Source: Nonomuraea cypriaca
Lineage (GTDB): Bacteria > Actinomycetota > Actinomycetes > Streptosporangiales > Streptosporangiaceae
Assembly (NCBI RefSeq): GCF_015645445.1
Contig: NZ_JADOGI010000011.1
Coordinates: 23,889-87,888, forward strand
DNA length: 64,000 nucleotides
Reading direction: 5' to 3'
The notes beneath the pieces are model-generated. The model saw only the letters and a list, made by a program, of their open reading frames with translations, was not told where the DNA came from and did not search any database. A program made the position numbers and the translations under genes. This document shows, piece after piece, positions 1-7,207 of this stretch (its first letter is position 1; every line of letters starts with the position of its first letter).

Positions 1-197
1 TCTTCCTTGGTGGGATAGCTGCGGTAGACCGTGGCCTTGCCCACTCCGGCCCGTTCGGCGATCTGCGGCACGGTGCCCTGCAGACCGGCTTCCGCGAAGA
101 CGTCCAGCGCCGCCGCGAAGACCCGTTCGTGGTTGCGACGGGCGTCAGCCCTGCGAAACGGCTCGGCGGGTCTCGGACTCGTCTCCACTGGTTCCAC
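1..197 (-). CDS. TetR-family regulator, N-terminal part (runs off left edge)
   Basis: Read on the minus strand from a GTG at 197, the 65 visible residues form a TetR DNA-binding domain: a basic leader, then an alpha-1 helix around RNHERVFAAALDVFAEAG, then the turn-helix IAERAGVGKATVYRSYPTKE, which closely fits the family signature. A second in-frame GTG lies at 188. The ligand-binding half is outside the window, so the target and effector are unknown. It is divergent from the TetR gene at 451, and the 250 bp between them carry a TGGAC-N6-GTCCA palindrome. Confidence 0.85.
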   Translation of the reverse strand, partial: MEPVETSPRPAEPFRRADARRNHERVFAAALDVFAEAGLQGTVPQIAERAGVGKATVYRSYPTKE

Positions 198-418
198 GCC
201 CCCAATTGTGCCTGTTGCCCGGCCATCCACCGTAACCACCGATCGTGCCCTGCACATGCTGGGCAGATCGACCGTCGAGGTGGTCCGGCCGCGGCCTTCC
301 GGCTCGGGTACGAGCCGGTTTCAGCACCAGGGCCCGTGCATCAGCACCAGCACCAGCACATCCGTCATCGTCTTCATGCCCTTCTTCGCACAAGGCTTCT
401 CCGTACGAAGCCATAGAC

Positions 419-434
419 TGGACCTCCACGTCCA
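419..434. promoter_or_regulatory. Palindromic operator TGGAC-N6-GTCCA upstream of TetR gene
   Basis: A perfect 5-bp inverted repeat with a 6-bp spacer (CTCCAC) ends 16 bp before the ATG at 451. The same arms and spacing recur at 1068-1083 before the aldo/keto reductase gene. Inferred to be the autoregulatory site of the TetR protein encoded at 451. Confidence 0.6.
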
Positions 435-450
435 ATCTGGAAGGCTTGTC

Positions 451-1056
451 ATGCGTCCGCTGACGCGCAAAGGAACTGCGACGCGGCAACGCGTCCTCGA
501 AGGCGCTGCCATGCACATCCGCGAGCACGGTGTGGCCGACACGACGCTCGACGACATCATGGCCAGGACGTCGACGAGCAAGAGCCAGCTCTTCCACTAC
601 TTCCCCGGCGGTCGGGAGGAACTACTGCTGGCCGTGGCCCGCCTCGAAGCCGACCGCGTGCTGGAGGACCAGCAGCCCCAGCTCGGCGACCTCACCTCCT
701 GGGACGCCTGGCAACAGTGGCGCGACCGGGTCGTCGAGCGCTACCGCAACCAGGGCCGCCAGTGCCCGCTCAATTCCGTCATGTCGCAGCTGCGCGGCAA
801 CACACCCGGCGCCCAGGCCGTGGTCACCGAGCTGATGAACCGCTGGCAGGCCGAGATCGCCGCCGGTGTCCGGCACATGCAGACCGCGGACGAGATTGAC
901 CCGGGCCTCGACCCCGACCAGGCGGCGGCCGCACTGCTCGCGTGCATCCAGGGCGGCGTGCTGATCCAGCTCTCCACCGGCCGCACGACGCACCTGGAGG
1001 CCGCCCTCGACATGGGCCTCGCCTACCTGCGGGCCGACCGTCTCCCAGCGAACTGA
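451..1056 (+). CDS. TetR/AcrR-family transcriptional regulator
   Basis: A 201-residue TetR-type repressor. The helix-turn-helix spans roughly residues 10-55, with the recognition stretch TSTSKSQLFHYFPGGREELL; the C-terminal part holds the motif LNSVMSQLRG and a helical dimerisation domain like TetR_C_16-type members. The reading frame stays open far upstream, but the ATG at 451 is chosen because the HTH begins right after it and the operator lies just before it. A second copy of that operator covers the promoter of the adjacent aldo/keto reductase, so this protein most likely represses itself and that gene. The inducer is unknown. Confidence 0.85.
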   Translation: MRPLTRKGTATRQRVLEGAAMHIREHGVADTTLDDIMARTSTSKSQLFHYFPGGREELLLAVARLEADRVLEDQQPQLGDLTSWDAWQQWRDRVVERYRNQGRQCPLNSVMSQLRGNTPGAQAVVTELMNRWQAEIAAGVRHMQTADEIDPGLDPDQAAAALLACIQGGVLIQLSTGRTTHLEAALDMGLAYLRADRLPAN

Positions 1057-1067
1057 CGATCCAAATT

Positions 1068-1101
1068 TGGACTTGACAGTCCATTTTTCACCGCGCAGGC
1101 T
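1068..1101 (+). promoter_or_regulatory. Promoter and TetR operator of the aldo/keto reductase gene
   Basis: The palindrome TGGAC-TTGACA-GTCCA (1068-1083) contains a consensus -35 box, TTGACA at 1073-1078, exactly as its spacer. CAGGCT at 1096-1101, 17 bp further, is an acceptable actinomycete -10. A repressor on the palindrome would cover the -35, as expected for a TetR-controlled gene. Confidence 0.6.
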
Positions 1102-1147
1102 GTGGTCCGCACGGTACGGAACGGCCTTCGAACGGAGTAACACCCTC

Positions 1148-1687
1148 ATGCCCGTGGACCACTACTACCTGCTCGGACGCTCGGGGTTGCGCGTCAGCCG
1201 GCTCGCGCTCGGCACGATGAACTTCGGCACCGGCGGCTTCCACGCCGCGTACGGCAAGACCGAGCAGGAGGCCCGCCCGATCTTCCGCCGCTACCTCGAA
1301 GCGGGCGGGAACTTCGTCGACACCGCCGACTTCTACACCGCCGGCGAGAGCGAGACCATCCTCGGCAACCTGATCGCGGAGGCCGGGGTGCGCGACCGGG
1401 TGGTGCTGACCACCAAGTTCACCAACAGCGTCGATCCCGCGGACCCGAACGCGGGAGGCAACGGGCGCAAGCACATGATCCGGGCGGTCGAGGCGTCACT
1501 GCGCCGTCTGCGCACCGACTACATCGACCTGTACCTGCTGCACACGTGGGACCGGATCACGCCCGTCGAGGAGGTCATGCGGACCTTCGACGACCTCACC
1601 AAGGCCGGGAAGATCCGCTACGCGGGCCTGTCGGACGTGCCGGCCTGGCCGACCGTACAGAATTGGGTGCCGGACAGCGCCGCCTGA
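1148..1687 (+). pseudogene. Aldo/keto reductase, 3'-truncated
   Basis: The first 175 residues are a clear aldo/keto reductase (NADPH-dependent carbonyl reductase, TIM barrel). They include LGTMNFG near the N-terminus, FVDTADFYTAGESETILG with the catalytic Asp/Tyr region, TTKF, and YIDLYLLHTWD with the active-site His. Family members run about 320-340 residues; this one stops at 179, just after GKIRYAGLSDVPAW, and the NADPH-binding C-terminal half is absent. The gap is occupied by fragments of an unrelated gene (see 1714-1947). It is unlikely to be active. The start at 1148 follows a TetR-controlled promoter. Confidence 0.8.
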
Positions 1688-1713
1688 CGCCGCGCTCCCG
1701 GCCGTCGGGCCGC

Positions 1714-1947
1714 CGCGAACGCAAACCGGGTCGCGCTCCGCGAGGCCACCCGGCGCCACGGCATGGAGAACACCGTCGAGCAGATCGCGAAAAACCTATG
1801 GTGCGCTGCCTGGCGCACGGTGGCCCGTCGTTGGTCATCGACTCCTGCCAGCGGGTGCACGACCAGCCGGTCGACGGAGTCTGGTGCAGCGACCACTTCG
1901 GACTGACGGCTGACCTGACTCCGTCGCCGACGGTGGAGTTCGGCTGA
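1714..1947 (+). pseudogene. Remnant of an endonuclease/exonuclease/phosphatase-type gene tail
   Basis: The stretch directly after the truncated reductase encodes pieces in two frames. One piece reads NRVALREATRRHGMENTVEQ. The other ends VDGVWCSDHFGLTADL before a TGA at 1945. The SDHFG-x-x-ADL ending is the usual C-terminus of the endonuclease/exonuclease/phosphatase (DNase I-like) fold. No start, no full domain and a frame change: read as debris from a deletion that joined two genes. The family assignment rests on one short motif. Confidence 0.45.
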
Positions 1948-1972
1948 GCCCGCCGGCTGGGCGCCGGCGGGC
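1948..1972. terminator. Hairpin terminator between convergent genes
   Basis: Perfect 10-bp stem GCCCGCCGGC / GCCGGCGGGC with a 5-nt loop, placed right after the stop at 1945-1947 and just beyond the stop of the minus-strand peptidase at 1988. There is no U-tract, as is common for high-GC actinomycete terminators. Confidence 0.6.
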
Positions 1973-1987
1973 CCGCCGTTGACACCG

Positions 1988-2950
1988 TTAGCCGAGCGGT
2001 ATGACCGGCTCCGTCGAACGGCCGGCGTAGAAGCAGCCCGTGGTGGGCAGGCTGCTCGCCGCCGGCGGCGTGGCGCCGTCGTAGACGGCCAGCAGGAAGT
2101 TCTGCGGGCACCGCCGGGTGCTGCCGGTGCGGATGCCGAAGTGCAGATGCGGACCGGTCGAGTTGCCGGTGTTGCCGGTCAGCCCGATCTGCTGCCCGAC
2201 GCCGACCGACGCGCCGTTGGAGACGGACCACGACGAGAAGTGGCAGTACGTGTAGATGGCCCCGTCGGTTCCGGTCAGGTTGATGCCGCGCCCGCACGAG
2301 CTGTCGTCGATGACCGTCACCGTGCCGGCGCGCACAGCGTACGCCGGAGTGCCGGTGCCGACCGGTAGGTCGATCGCGGGATAGTCGTGGTGCGGGTCGT
2401 CGTACTCGCTGCGCGGCAGCGAGCTCCGCGGAAGGGGCAGCGAGAACGAGACCGCTCCGGTCGACGAGGTGATCCGGACCGCGTCGGCGACGACGTAGCC
2501 GGGCTGGCTGGTCCAGCGGCTGACGCCGACCACGTTGTAGTCGCCGGCGGCCAAGGTGAACGCGCCGAGACTGACCCAGCGGCCACCGTTCGCGCGCTGG
2601 TCGACGACCACACTGCGGGTGCCGCCGGTGGTCGCCACCATGAACGGGGTGGCGCTGTTGTAGCCGGCGTCCGCCGGATACCAGACCTCGACCAGGTGGG
2701 CCCCGGCCGCGGCGATCGACGCCTTGAACCAGGCGGCGTCGCTCGCGACGGTGTTCGGTGTCGCGAACCGGTAGTCCGCGCCGTACCGCTGCGCGGACCA
2801 TGCCGACGTGCCCCAGTCGGCGCCGGCGATGAACCGTTCGGCGGTGGCGTTGTCGACCGTGGTGGTCGCGGCAGTCGCGGGGTCCGCGGGGCCGAGCAGA
2901 ACCAGAGAGGCTGCCACGACGGTGGCTAACCAACGAGTGATGATCTTCAC
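1988..2950 (-). CDS. Secreted M23 (LytM-type) peptidase with golvesin-like domain
   Basis: A 320-residue exported protein. The start is the GTG at 2950, preceded by GGAGGG eight bases upstream; a signal peptide follows (VKIITRW, a hydrophobic run, cleavage near PATA/ATTTV). Residues about 30-150 resemble the golvesin/xanthan-lyase binding domain (AYNxATPF-like repeats, WVSLGAFTLAAGDYNVV). The C-terminal half is an M23 zinc metallopeptidase: metal ligands in HHDYPAID and the HLHFG motif are present, together with the VGVGQQIGLTGNTGNSTG loop. Such enzymes cut peptidoglycan stem peptides or cross-bridges outside the cell. It is a single-gene unit, apparently intact. Confidence 0.85.
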   Translation of the reverse strand: MKIITRWLATVVAASLVLLGPADPATAATTTVDNATAERFIAGADWGTSAWSAQRYGADYRFATPNTVASDAAWFKASIAAAGAHLVEVWYPADAGYNSATPFMVATTGGTRSVVVDQRANGGRWVSLGAFTLAAGDYNVVGVSRWTSQPGYVVADAVRITSSTGAVSFSLPLPRSSLPRSEYDDPHHDYPAIDLPVGTGTPAYAVRAGTVTVIDDSSCGRGINLTGTDGAIYTYCHFSSWSVSNGASVGVGQQIGLTGNTGNSTGPHLHFGIRTGSTRRCPQNFLLAVYDGATPPAASSLPTTGCFYAGRSTEPVIPLG

Positions 2951-3037
2951 GGGCTGTGCCCTCCGGGGGGTTGAGGGGAAGCGCAGATGAAGATATTTAA
3001 CCAATATACGAACGTCAATGAAAGATATCTACATATA

Positions 3038-3508
3038 TCAGTTTCTTAGGGGGTCGAGGAGGATCTGGGCAGGATTGAACGGTAAGCCAGGGGCCCGGTG
3101 CACCACCCCGGCGGCGTGCATCGCGGTGAGCGCCTCCCCCAATCCGGCCGCCACGCCGTACAGTTCGTCGCCGGAGAGCGGGCCGTCGTCCTGCGCCCGG
3201 CGCTCCAGCGTCGGGCCGGGCACGTATTCGGTCGCCACCCAGGGGGTGCCGCTGCCGATGTCGGAGCCGAGCACCTTCGCCGTACACAGGCCGCCCACCC
3301 GCCGCAGCACGCCGACCTCCCTGGCGAACCTCGCCACGAACTCGTCGTCCCCGGTGTGGGCGGGATGGATCAGCTTGACGGCGGCACGTGTCCCGGAGGC
3401 GTCGACGCCGGCGTAGACGACACCCATGCCGCCCATGCCCAGGCGTCCCACGATGCGGTACGGGCCGACCGTCTCCGGCAGGTCCGAGGAATGCGCTCGG
3501 GCGTCCAT
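3038..3508 (-). pseudogene. Ser/Thr protein kinase (PknB-type), truncated in the catalytic loop
   Basis: The N-lobe of an actinobacterial Hanks-type kinase is intact: glycine loop GRLGMGGMGVVYAG, the ATP-anchoring lysine in AAVKLIHP, and the hinge VATEYVPGPTLE. The protein then reaches GVVHR, where HRDLKPxN should follow, but instead reads HRAPGLPFNPAQILLDPLRN and stops at 156 residues. The catalytic Asp, DFG, activation loop, whole C-lobe and any transmembrane segment are missing. It cannot phosphorylate. Full-length relatives are 450-650 residues. Confidence 0.8.
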
Positions 3509-3596
3509 TGAGCAGGCGTCCCTTCTCCCGCATGCGTTCCGCCGCGTTCTCGTGATCTCTACGAGAGATTAAAGGGGCCCAGGCACTCGCGGTAGA

Positions 3597-3722
3597 TCAG
3601 CCGGGCGGCACGATTCCGTACTTGGAGACGGGGACGGCCGGTTGGGCGGCGCTGGTGAGTCCGATCGACGCGGTGGTGAAGGCGCCCTGACCCGCGCCGA
3701 ACCCGCTCAGGGCTTGCGCGCC
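3597..3722 (-). pseudogene. Possible 3' fragment of an unidentified gene
   Basis: A short minus-strand frame ends PAVPVSKYGIVPPG and a TGA at 3597-3599, preceded by GFGAGQGAFTTASIGLTSAA. The composition looks protein-like, but the frame has no start of its own and overlaps the end of the methyltransferase at 3707. It lies immediately after the truncated kinase in the same direction, so it may be more debris. I do not recognise the family. Confidence 0.25.
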
Positions 3723-4507
3723 ACCGCGCCGTACGCGTCGATCGGCTCGTCCGTGTCGGTGCCGGGGCGCCAGCGCGCGATCGGCACCACCCCCGGCTCG
3801 ACCAGCTCCAGGCCGGCGAACTGCTCGGTGAACTGCTCAAGGCTGCGCAGGTAGTAAGGCACGGCCCCGCTCTCCGCGAGCTTGGCGCTGCCCTCATTGA
3901 CGGCGTTGCCGGTGTCGGTGCTGTCCCAGAGCACCAGGTAGCTGCCGGAGGGGACGGCGTCCATCACCCTGCGCACGATGGAGAGCAACTCGTCGAAGTC
4001 CTCCACGTAGCCGAGCACGCCCATGAACATCACGCCGATCGGCTTGGTGAAGTCGAGCACGTTGCGGGCGTCGGAGATGATCTGCTCGGGCTCGTGGTAG
4101 TCGGCGTCGACGTAGGTGGTCACGCCCTCGGGGGTGGTGTTCCTCAGCAGGGCGCGGGCGTGCACGAGGACCAGCGGGTCGTTGTCGACGTAGACGATGC
4201 GCGCGTCCGGTCTGATCCCCTGGGCGATCTCGTGGGTGTTCTGCATCGTGGGCAGGCCCGTGCCGATGTCGAGGAACTGGTGGACGCCCGCCTCAGCGGT
4301 GAGGTGGCGCACGGCGCGGATGAGGAAACGCCGCGACTGCTTGGCCATCGTGACGATATCGGGATAGACCTTGGCGACGGCGTCGCCCGCGGCGCGGTCG
4401 GCATCGAAGTTGTCCTTGCCGCCCATCCAGTAGTTCCAGATGCGCGCCGCGTGCGGCACGCCGGCATTGATCTTCGCGGCGAGGCCTGAGCGGTGCTCAT
4501 CGGGCAT
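3707..4507 (-). CDS. SAM-dependent methyltransferase of the DUF574 type (Methyltransf_19)
   Basis: A 266-residue protein typical of the large actinomycete DUF574 methyltransferase family. Characteristic stretches are ARIWNYWMGGKDNFDADR near the N-terminus, FLDIGTGLPTMQNTHEIAQ (glycine-rich SAM site), ARIVYVDNDPLVLVHA, the tail-half LRSLEQFTEQFAGLELVEPGVV, and the ending RWRP-x9-AYGAVARKP. Length and both ends match the family, so it appears complete. Substrates are unknown for nearly all members, and many copies occur per genome. It is a monocistronic gene, with transposase relics upstream. Confidence 0.85.
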   Translation of the reverse strand: MPDEHRSGLAAKINAGVPHAARIWNYWMGGKDNFDADRAAGDAVAKVYPDIVTMAKQSRRFLIRAVRHLTAEAGVHQFLDIGTGLPTMQNTHEIAQGIRPDARIVYVDNDPLVLVHARALLRNTTPEGVTTYVDADYHEPEQIISDARNVLDFTKPIGVMFMGVLGYVEDFDELLSIVRRVMDAVPSGSYLVLWDSTDTGNAVNEGSAKLAESGAVPYYLRSLEQFTEQFAGLELVEPGVVPIARWRPGTDTDEPIDAYGAVARKP

Positions 4508-4636
4508 TTACGGGCTCCCAACGCGAACAGGGGTCATTGGGGAAGATCGTATAGGATTCCGCAATGGACGCCGACCCCCCAGGCTCGCTTTCTGGGTGTC
4601 CCGCTCGAAAATTGTGTCACGTGTTCTGAGCTGCGG

Positions 4637-4792
4637 TTAAGCGGCGTGGTGGTGCTCGCTGATCAAGCCGGCGCCTACCGGTTTTCGGCGGATAGATTGC
4701 AGGTCGTTGAGGTCGGTCACGTCGCGGAGGGTGTGTCGCGATGTCCGGGGGCCGTTGCTGCCGCGACTGGTGAGGCCGGTGCCCGTTGCCAT
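4637..4792 (-). pseudogene. Relic of a transposase/integrase C-terminus
   Basis: A 51-codon minus-strand frame contains DLNDLQSIRRKPVGAGLISEHHHAA before a TAA. The RRKPVxxGLIxEYHxAA-like ending is the usual tail of integrase-type transposases in actinomycete insertion sequences (family recollection, not searched). It sits 18 bp from the transposase relic at 4811-4957 in the same direction. Confidence 0.35.
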
Positions 4793-4810
4793 GGATCAGG
4801 TTGTAGGGCG

Positions 4811-4957
4811 TCAAACATGGTCGCGCCGCCAGGCCTTCGTGACCTGCGCGACCAGGCGACGGAAGTTCCGCGCCGACCCGCCATACTCGGCGGCGGCCTG
4901 GGCCAACGGCAGCAGCCGCTTGGCTGAGACCTTCCCGTGCGTCGCGCCTGGCGCCGG
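4811..4957 (-). mobile_element. Transposase relic (IS21/ISL3-like segment)
   Basis: Between two stops, a minus-strand frame reads KVSAKRLLPLAQAAAEYGGS then ARNFRRLVAQVTKAWRR. The SARNxRRLVAxxKxxWR pattern is familiar from actinomycete transposases just before the DDE domain. No terminal inverted repeats or remaining catalytic domain are visible, so this is a decayed insertion sequence. The exact IS family is uncertain. Confidence 0.45.
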
Positions 4958-5037
4958 TCAGGGGTGGAGCGAGCTCGGGGTCGCGCCGGCGGAACGTGAT
5001 GAGTTTCCGATCGTGCGTGCGGTGGGACAGACCTCGC

Positions 5038-6189
5038 ATGGGCGACATGTGGGACGTGGCGATCGTGGGAGCGGGACCGGCGGGCTCGGCGGCGGCGCTG
5101 CGGGCCGCGCAACTACGCCCGGAACTGCGCGTGCTCCTGCTGGACAGGGCCGACTTCCCCCGTGACAAGCCGTGCGGCGACGGCATCGCCGCCCACGGGC
5201 GCGACGAGCTGGCCCTGCTGGGGCTGCCCGCGCTCATCGACGACTACCGGCCCACTCCCCGCCTGACCGTGGTCTCGCCGGGCGGGGTGCGGGTCTCCGC
5301 CGAGGCCGCGCGGCCCAATCACGTGGTGCCGCGCCGGGTGTTCGACGCTCGCCTGGTGGCCGCCGCGCGGGCCAGGGGCGTCGAGGTACGCCGCCACCGC
5401 GTCAAGAATCTCGTCTTCGACGGGTCCGGGGTGGTCATCGACGGGCGGCTGCGGGCCCGTACGGTGGTGGCCGCCGACGGGGCCGGCTCGGTCGTGCGCC
5501 GCCTGATCGGCCTGGGCGCCGCCGCCGAGAAGCACACCGCCATCGCCGTGCGCGGCTATGCCGACGTGCCCGAGCAGGACGATGTCCAGCTCATCGCCAT
5601 GCAAAAGGCGGGCTGGCCGGCCTATGCGTGGTCGTTCCCCATCGGCGACGGCACCGCGAACGTCGGCTTCGGCATGCTGCTGCCCCGGCTGCGCGCGGCG
5701 GGCGCGCCCGGACGTCAGGTGCTGCACGGCAGGCTCGCCGAGCTGCTGCCCGACCGGCCCGCCCGCGATCTGCGCGCCCACCACCTGCCGCTCTCGACCG
5801 GGCGGCCGACGCCCGGCGCTGGACGGGTCCTGCTCGCCGGTGACGCCGCAGGGCTGATCAACCCGCTCACCGGCGAGGGTATCTACTACGCGCTGCTGTC
5901 CGGGCGGCTGGCGGCCGAGGCGGCGGTGGAGTCGCCGGGCGATCCGCTGGCGCTGTACCGGGGCAAGCTGCGCGGGGCGCTCGGACGGCACCTGCGCACC
6001 ACCGACGTGCTGGCCCGGCTGGCCCAGTCCCCCGGTTTCATCGACGCGGCGATCGAGACCGCCGCGCGCCGCAAGAACGTGTTCGACCTGCTGGTGGAGG
6101 TGGGGCTCGGGGCCGGGACGGTGCCCGCGCCGCTCGCGCTGGCCGTGGGGATGCGGTGGCTGCGCGGATCCCTGCGCGCCGGGCGGTGA
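5038..6189 (+). CDS. Geranylgeranyl reductase-family flavoprotein
   Basis: A roughly 383-residue FAD oxidoreductase: Rossmann motif GAGPAG at residues 11-16, the family-specific KPCGDGIAAHG after the second strand, VVAADGAGSVVRR in the middle, and LLAGDAAGLINPLTGEGIYY binding the flavin ribityl phosphate. These are hallmarks of the geranylgeranyl reductase family, which reduces isoprenoid double bonds. Starts at 5038 and 5047 are both possible; no strong ribosome site is visible. It converges 22 bp from the UbiA prenyltransferase and lies beside a type III PKS, which suggests it saturates the prenyl chain or otherwise modifies the cluster product. A plain aromatic monooxygenase role is the alternative. 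Confidence 0.75.
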   Translation: MGDMWDVAIVGAGPAGSAAALRAAQLRPELRVLLLDRADFPRDKPCGDGIAAHGRDELALLGLPALIDDYRPTPRLTVVSPGGVRVSAEAARPNHVVPRRVFDARLVAAARARGVEVRRHRVKNLVFDGSGVVIDGRLRARTVVAADGAGSVVRRLIGLGAAAEKHTAIAVRGYADVPEQDDVQLIAMQKAGWPAYAWSFPIGDGTANVGFGMLLPRLRAAGAPGRQVLHGRLAELLPDRPARDLRAHHLPLSTGRPTPGAGRVLLAGDAAGLINPLTGEGIYYALLSGRLAAEAAVESPGDPLALYRGKLRGALGRHLRTTDVLARLAQSPGFIDAAIETAARRKNVFDLLVEVGLGAGTVPAPLALAVGMRWLRGSLRAGR

Positions 6190-6210
6190 GCGGGCGTGGA
6201 GCCATGCAGG

Positions 6211-7086
6211 TCACGCGGTGAGCGACGCGCCGCCGGCGACCAGGAGGATCACGTCCACGGCCGCCACGGCGACGGCGGTGACGAACGGCACCCGTGAGGA
6301 CCTGGCGGCCAGTAGCAGCCCTGTGGCCGCGAGGGCCGAGGCGGCGGCTACGGCCAGCCAGCCCGCCACCCCGGGGGCGGCGCCTCCGGGGCCGAAGACG
6401 AGCAGGCAGGTGGCGGCCAGCAGCGGCACGGGGACCAGAAGCCGTACGCGGGCGGTGCCCATGTGCTGCGGCCAGCCGCGTACGCCGGTGTACAGGTCGC
6501 CCGCGATGTCCGGCAGCACGTTGGCCAGATGCGCGCCCACACCGAGCAGCGCCGCGGCCAGGATGGCCCACCACGCGGGCCACGGCTCACCGGGCAGGCC
6601 CAGTGTCACAAAGGCCGGCAGCACGCCGAACCCCACGGCGTAGGGCACCCACGACAGAAGTGTCGCCTTCAGCCCGAAGTCGTACCCCCAGGCCGCCAGC
6701 ACCCCCGCGAGGTGCAGCGCGCCCGCCCGCCAGCCGGAGGCCAGCGACAGCGGCACGCAGCAGGCCAGCGCCACAAGAGCGGCGATCCAGACGGCACGCG
6801 CGCTCACCGTGCCGCCCGCGACGGGCTTGCCCGCGCGCCCGGTCGCCGCGTCCCGCTCGGCGTCGATCGCGTCGTTGCACCAGCCGATCGAGAGCTGCCC
6901 CGTCAGCACGGCCGCGCCCGCCAGCACGCACCCGACCGCGTCGCGCCCCGTGGCCACGGCCAGCGCGGTGACCAGAGCGGTCACGGCCGCGGTCGGGCCG
7001 GGATGGCACGCGCGCGCCAGTCCGACGGCCAGCCGCCCCGGGCCATCGCGCACGACGGCGGCGGCCACGGGGTCGGGGTCAGTCAC
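6211..7086 (-). CDS. UbiA-family prenyltransferase
   Basis: A membrane protein of 291 residues (GTG start at 7086) with about eight hydrophobic helices. Both Mg-diphosphate motifs of the UbiA superfamily are present: NDAIDAERD at residues 71-79 and DIAGD at 193-197, the latter within LPDIAGDLYTGVRGWPQHMG. The enzyme should transfer an isoprenyl chain to an aromatic or quinone acceptor at the cytoplasmic membrane. It diverges from the type III PKS gene with 121 bp between, and converges with the GGR-family reductase, so the likely acceptor is the polyketide made next door. Homology to MenA-type enzymes is possible, but the genomic setting favours secondary metabolism. Confidence 0.85.
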   Translation of the reverse strand: MTDPDPVAAAVVRDGPGRLAVGLARACHPGPTAAVTALVTALAVATGRDAVGCVLAGAAVLTGQLSIGWCNDAIDAERDAATGRAGKPVAGGTVSARAVWIAALVALACCVPLSLASGWRAGALHLAGVLAAWGYDFGLKATLLSWVPYAVGFGVLPAFVTLGLPGEPWPAWWAILAAALLGVGAHLANVLPDIAGDLYTGVRGWPQHMGTARVRLLVPVPLLAATCLLVFGPGGAAPGVAGWLAVAAASALAATGLLLAARSSRVPFVTAVAVAAVDVILLVAGGASLTA

Positions 7087-7207
7087 AAGATGATCGTAGA
7101 CCCGGCGATCGCCGCCGAGTTTTCCTACGCCCCATTCGTGGCTTAAATGACCATTTGAACGGGAAACGTGCGGGAGTGAGAGCTGTCGGCTGCCGAGGGA
7201 GAACTGC

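Noticed and set aside
145..1149. Long minus-strand and alternate-frame open frames over the TetR gene at 451
   Set aside because: They mirror the GC-rich third-position pattern of the plus-strand gene, have no domain, and conflict with the clear TetR frame.
1596..2933. A 445-codon minus-strand frame overlapping the M23 peptidase
   Set aside because: Arg/His-rich shadow translation; the peptidase frame has signal peptide, ribosome site and catalytic motifs.
7087..7207. Putative ECF-type promoter (GGGAAAC-N16-TGTC) upstream of the PKS
   Set aside because: Single weak match with no supporting sigma factor linkage; too uncertain to list as a feature.
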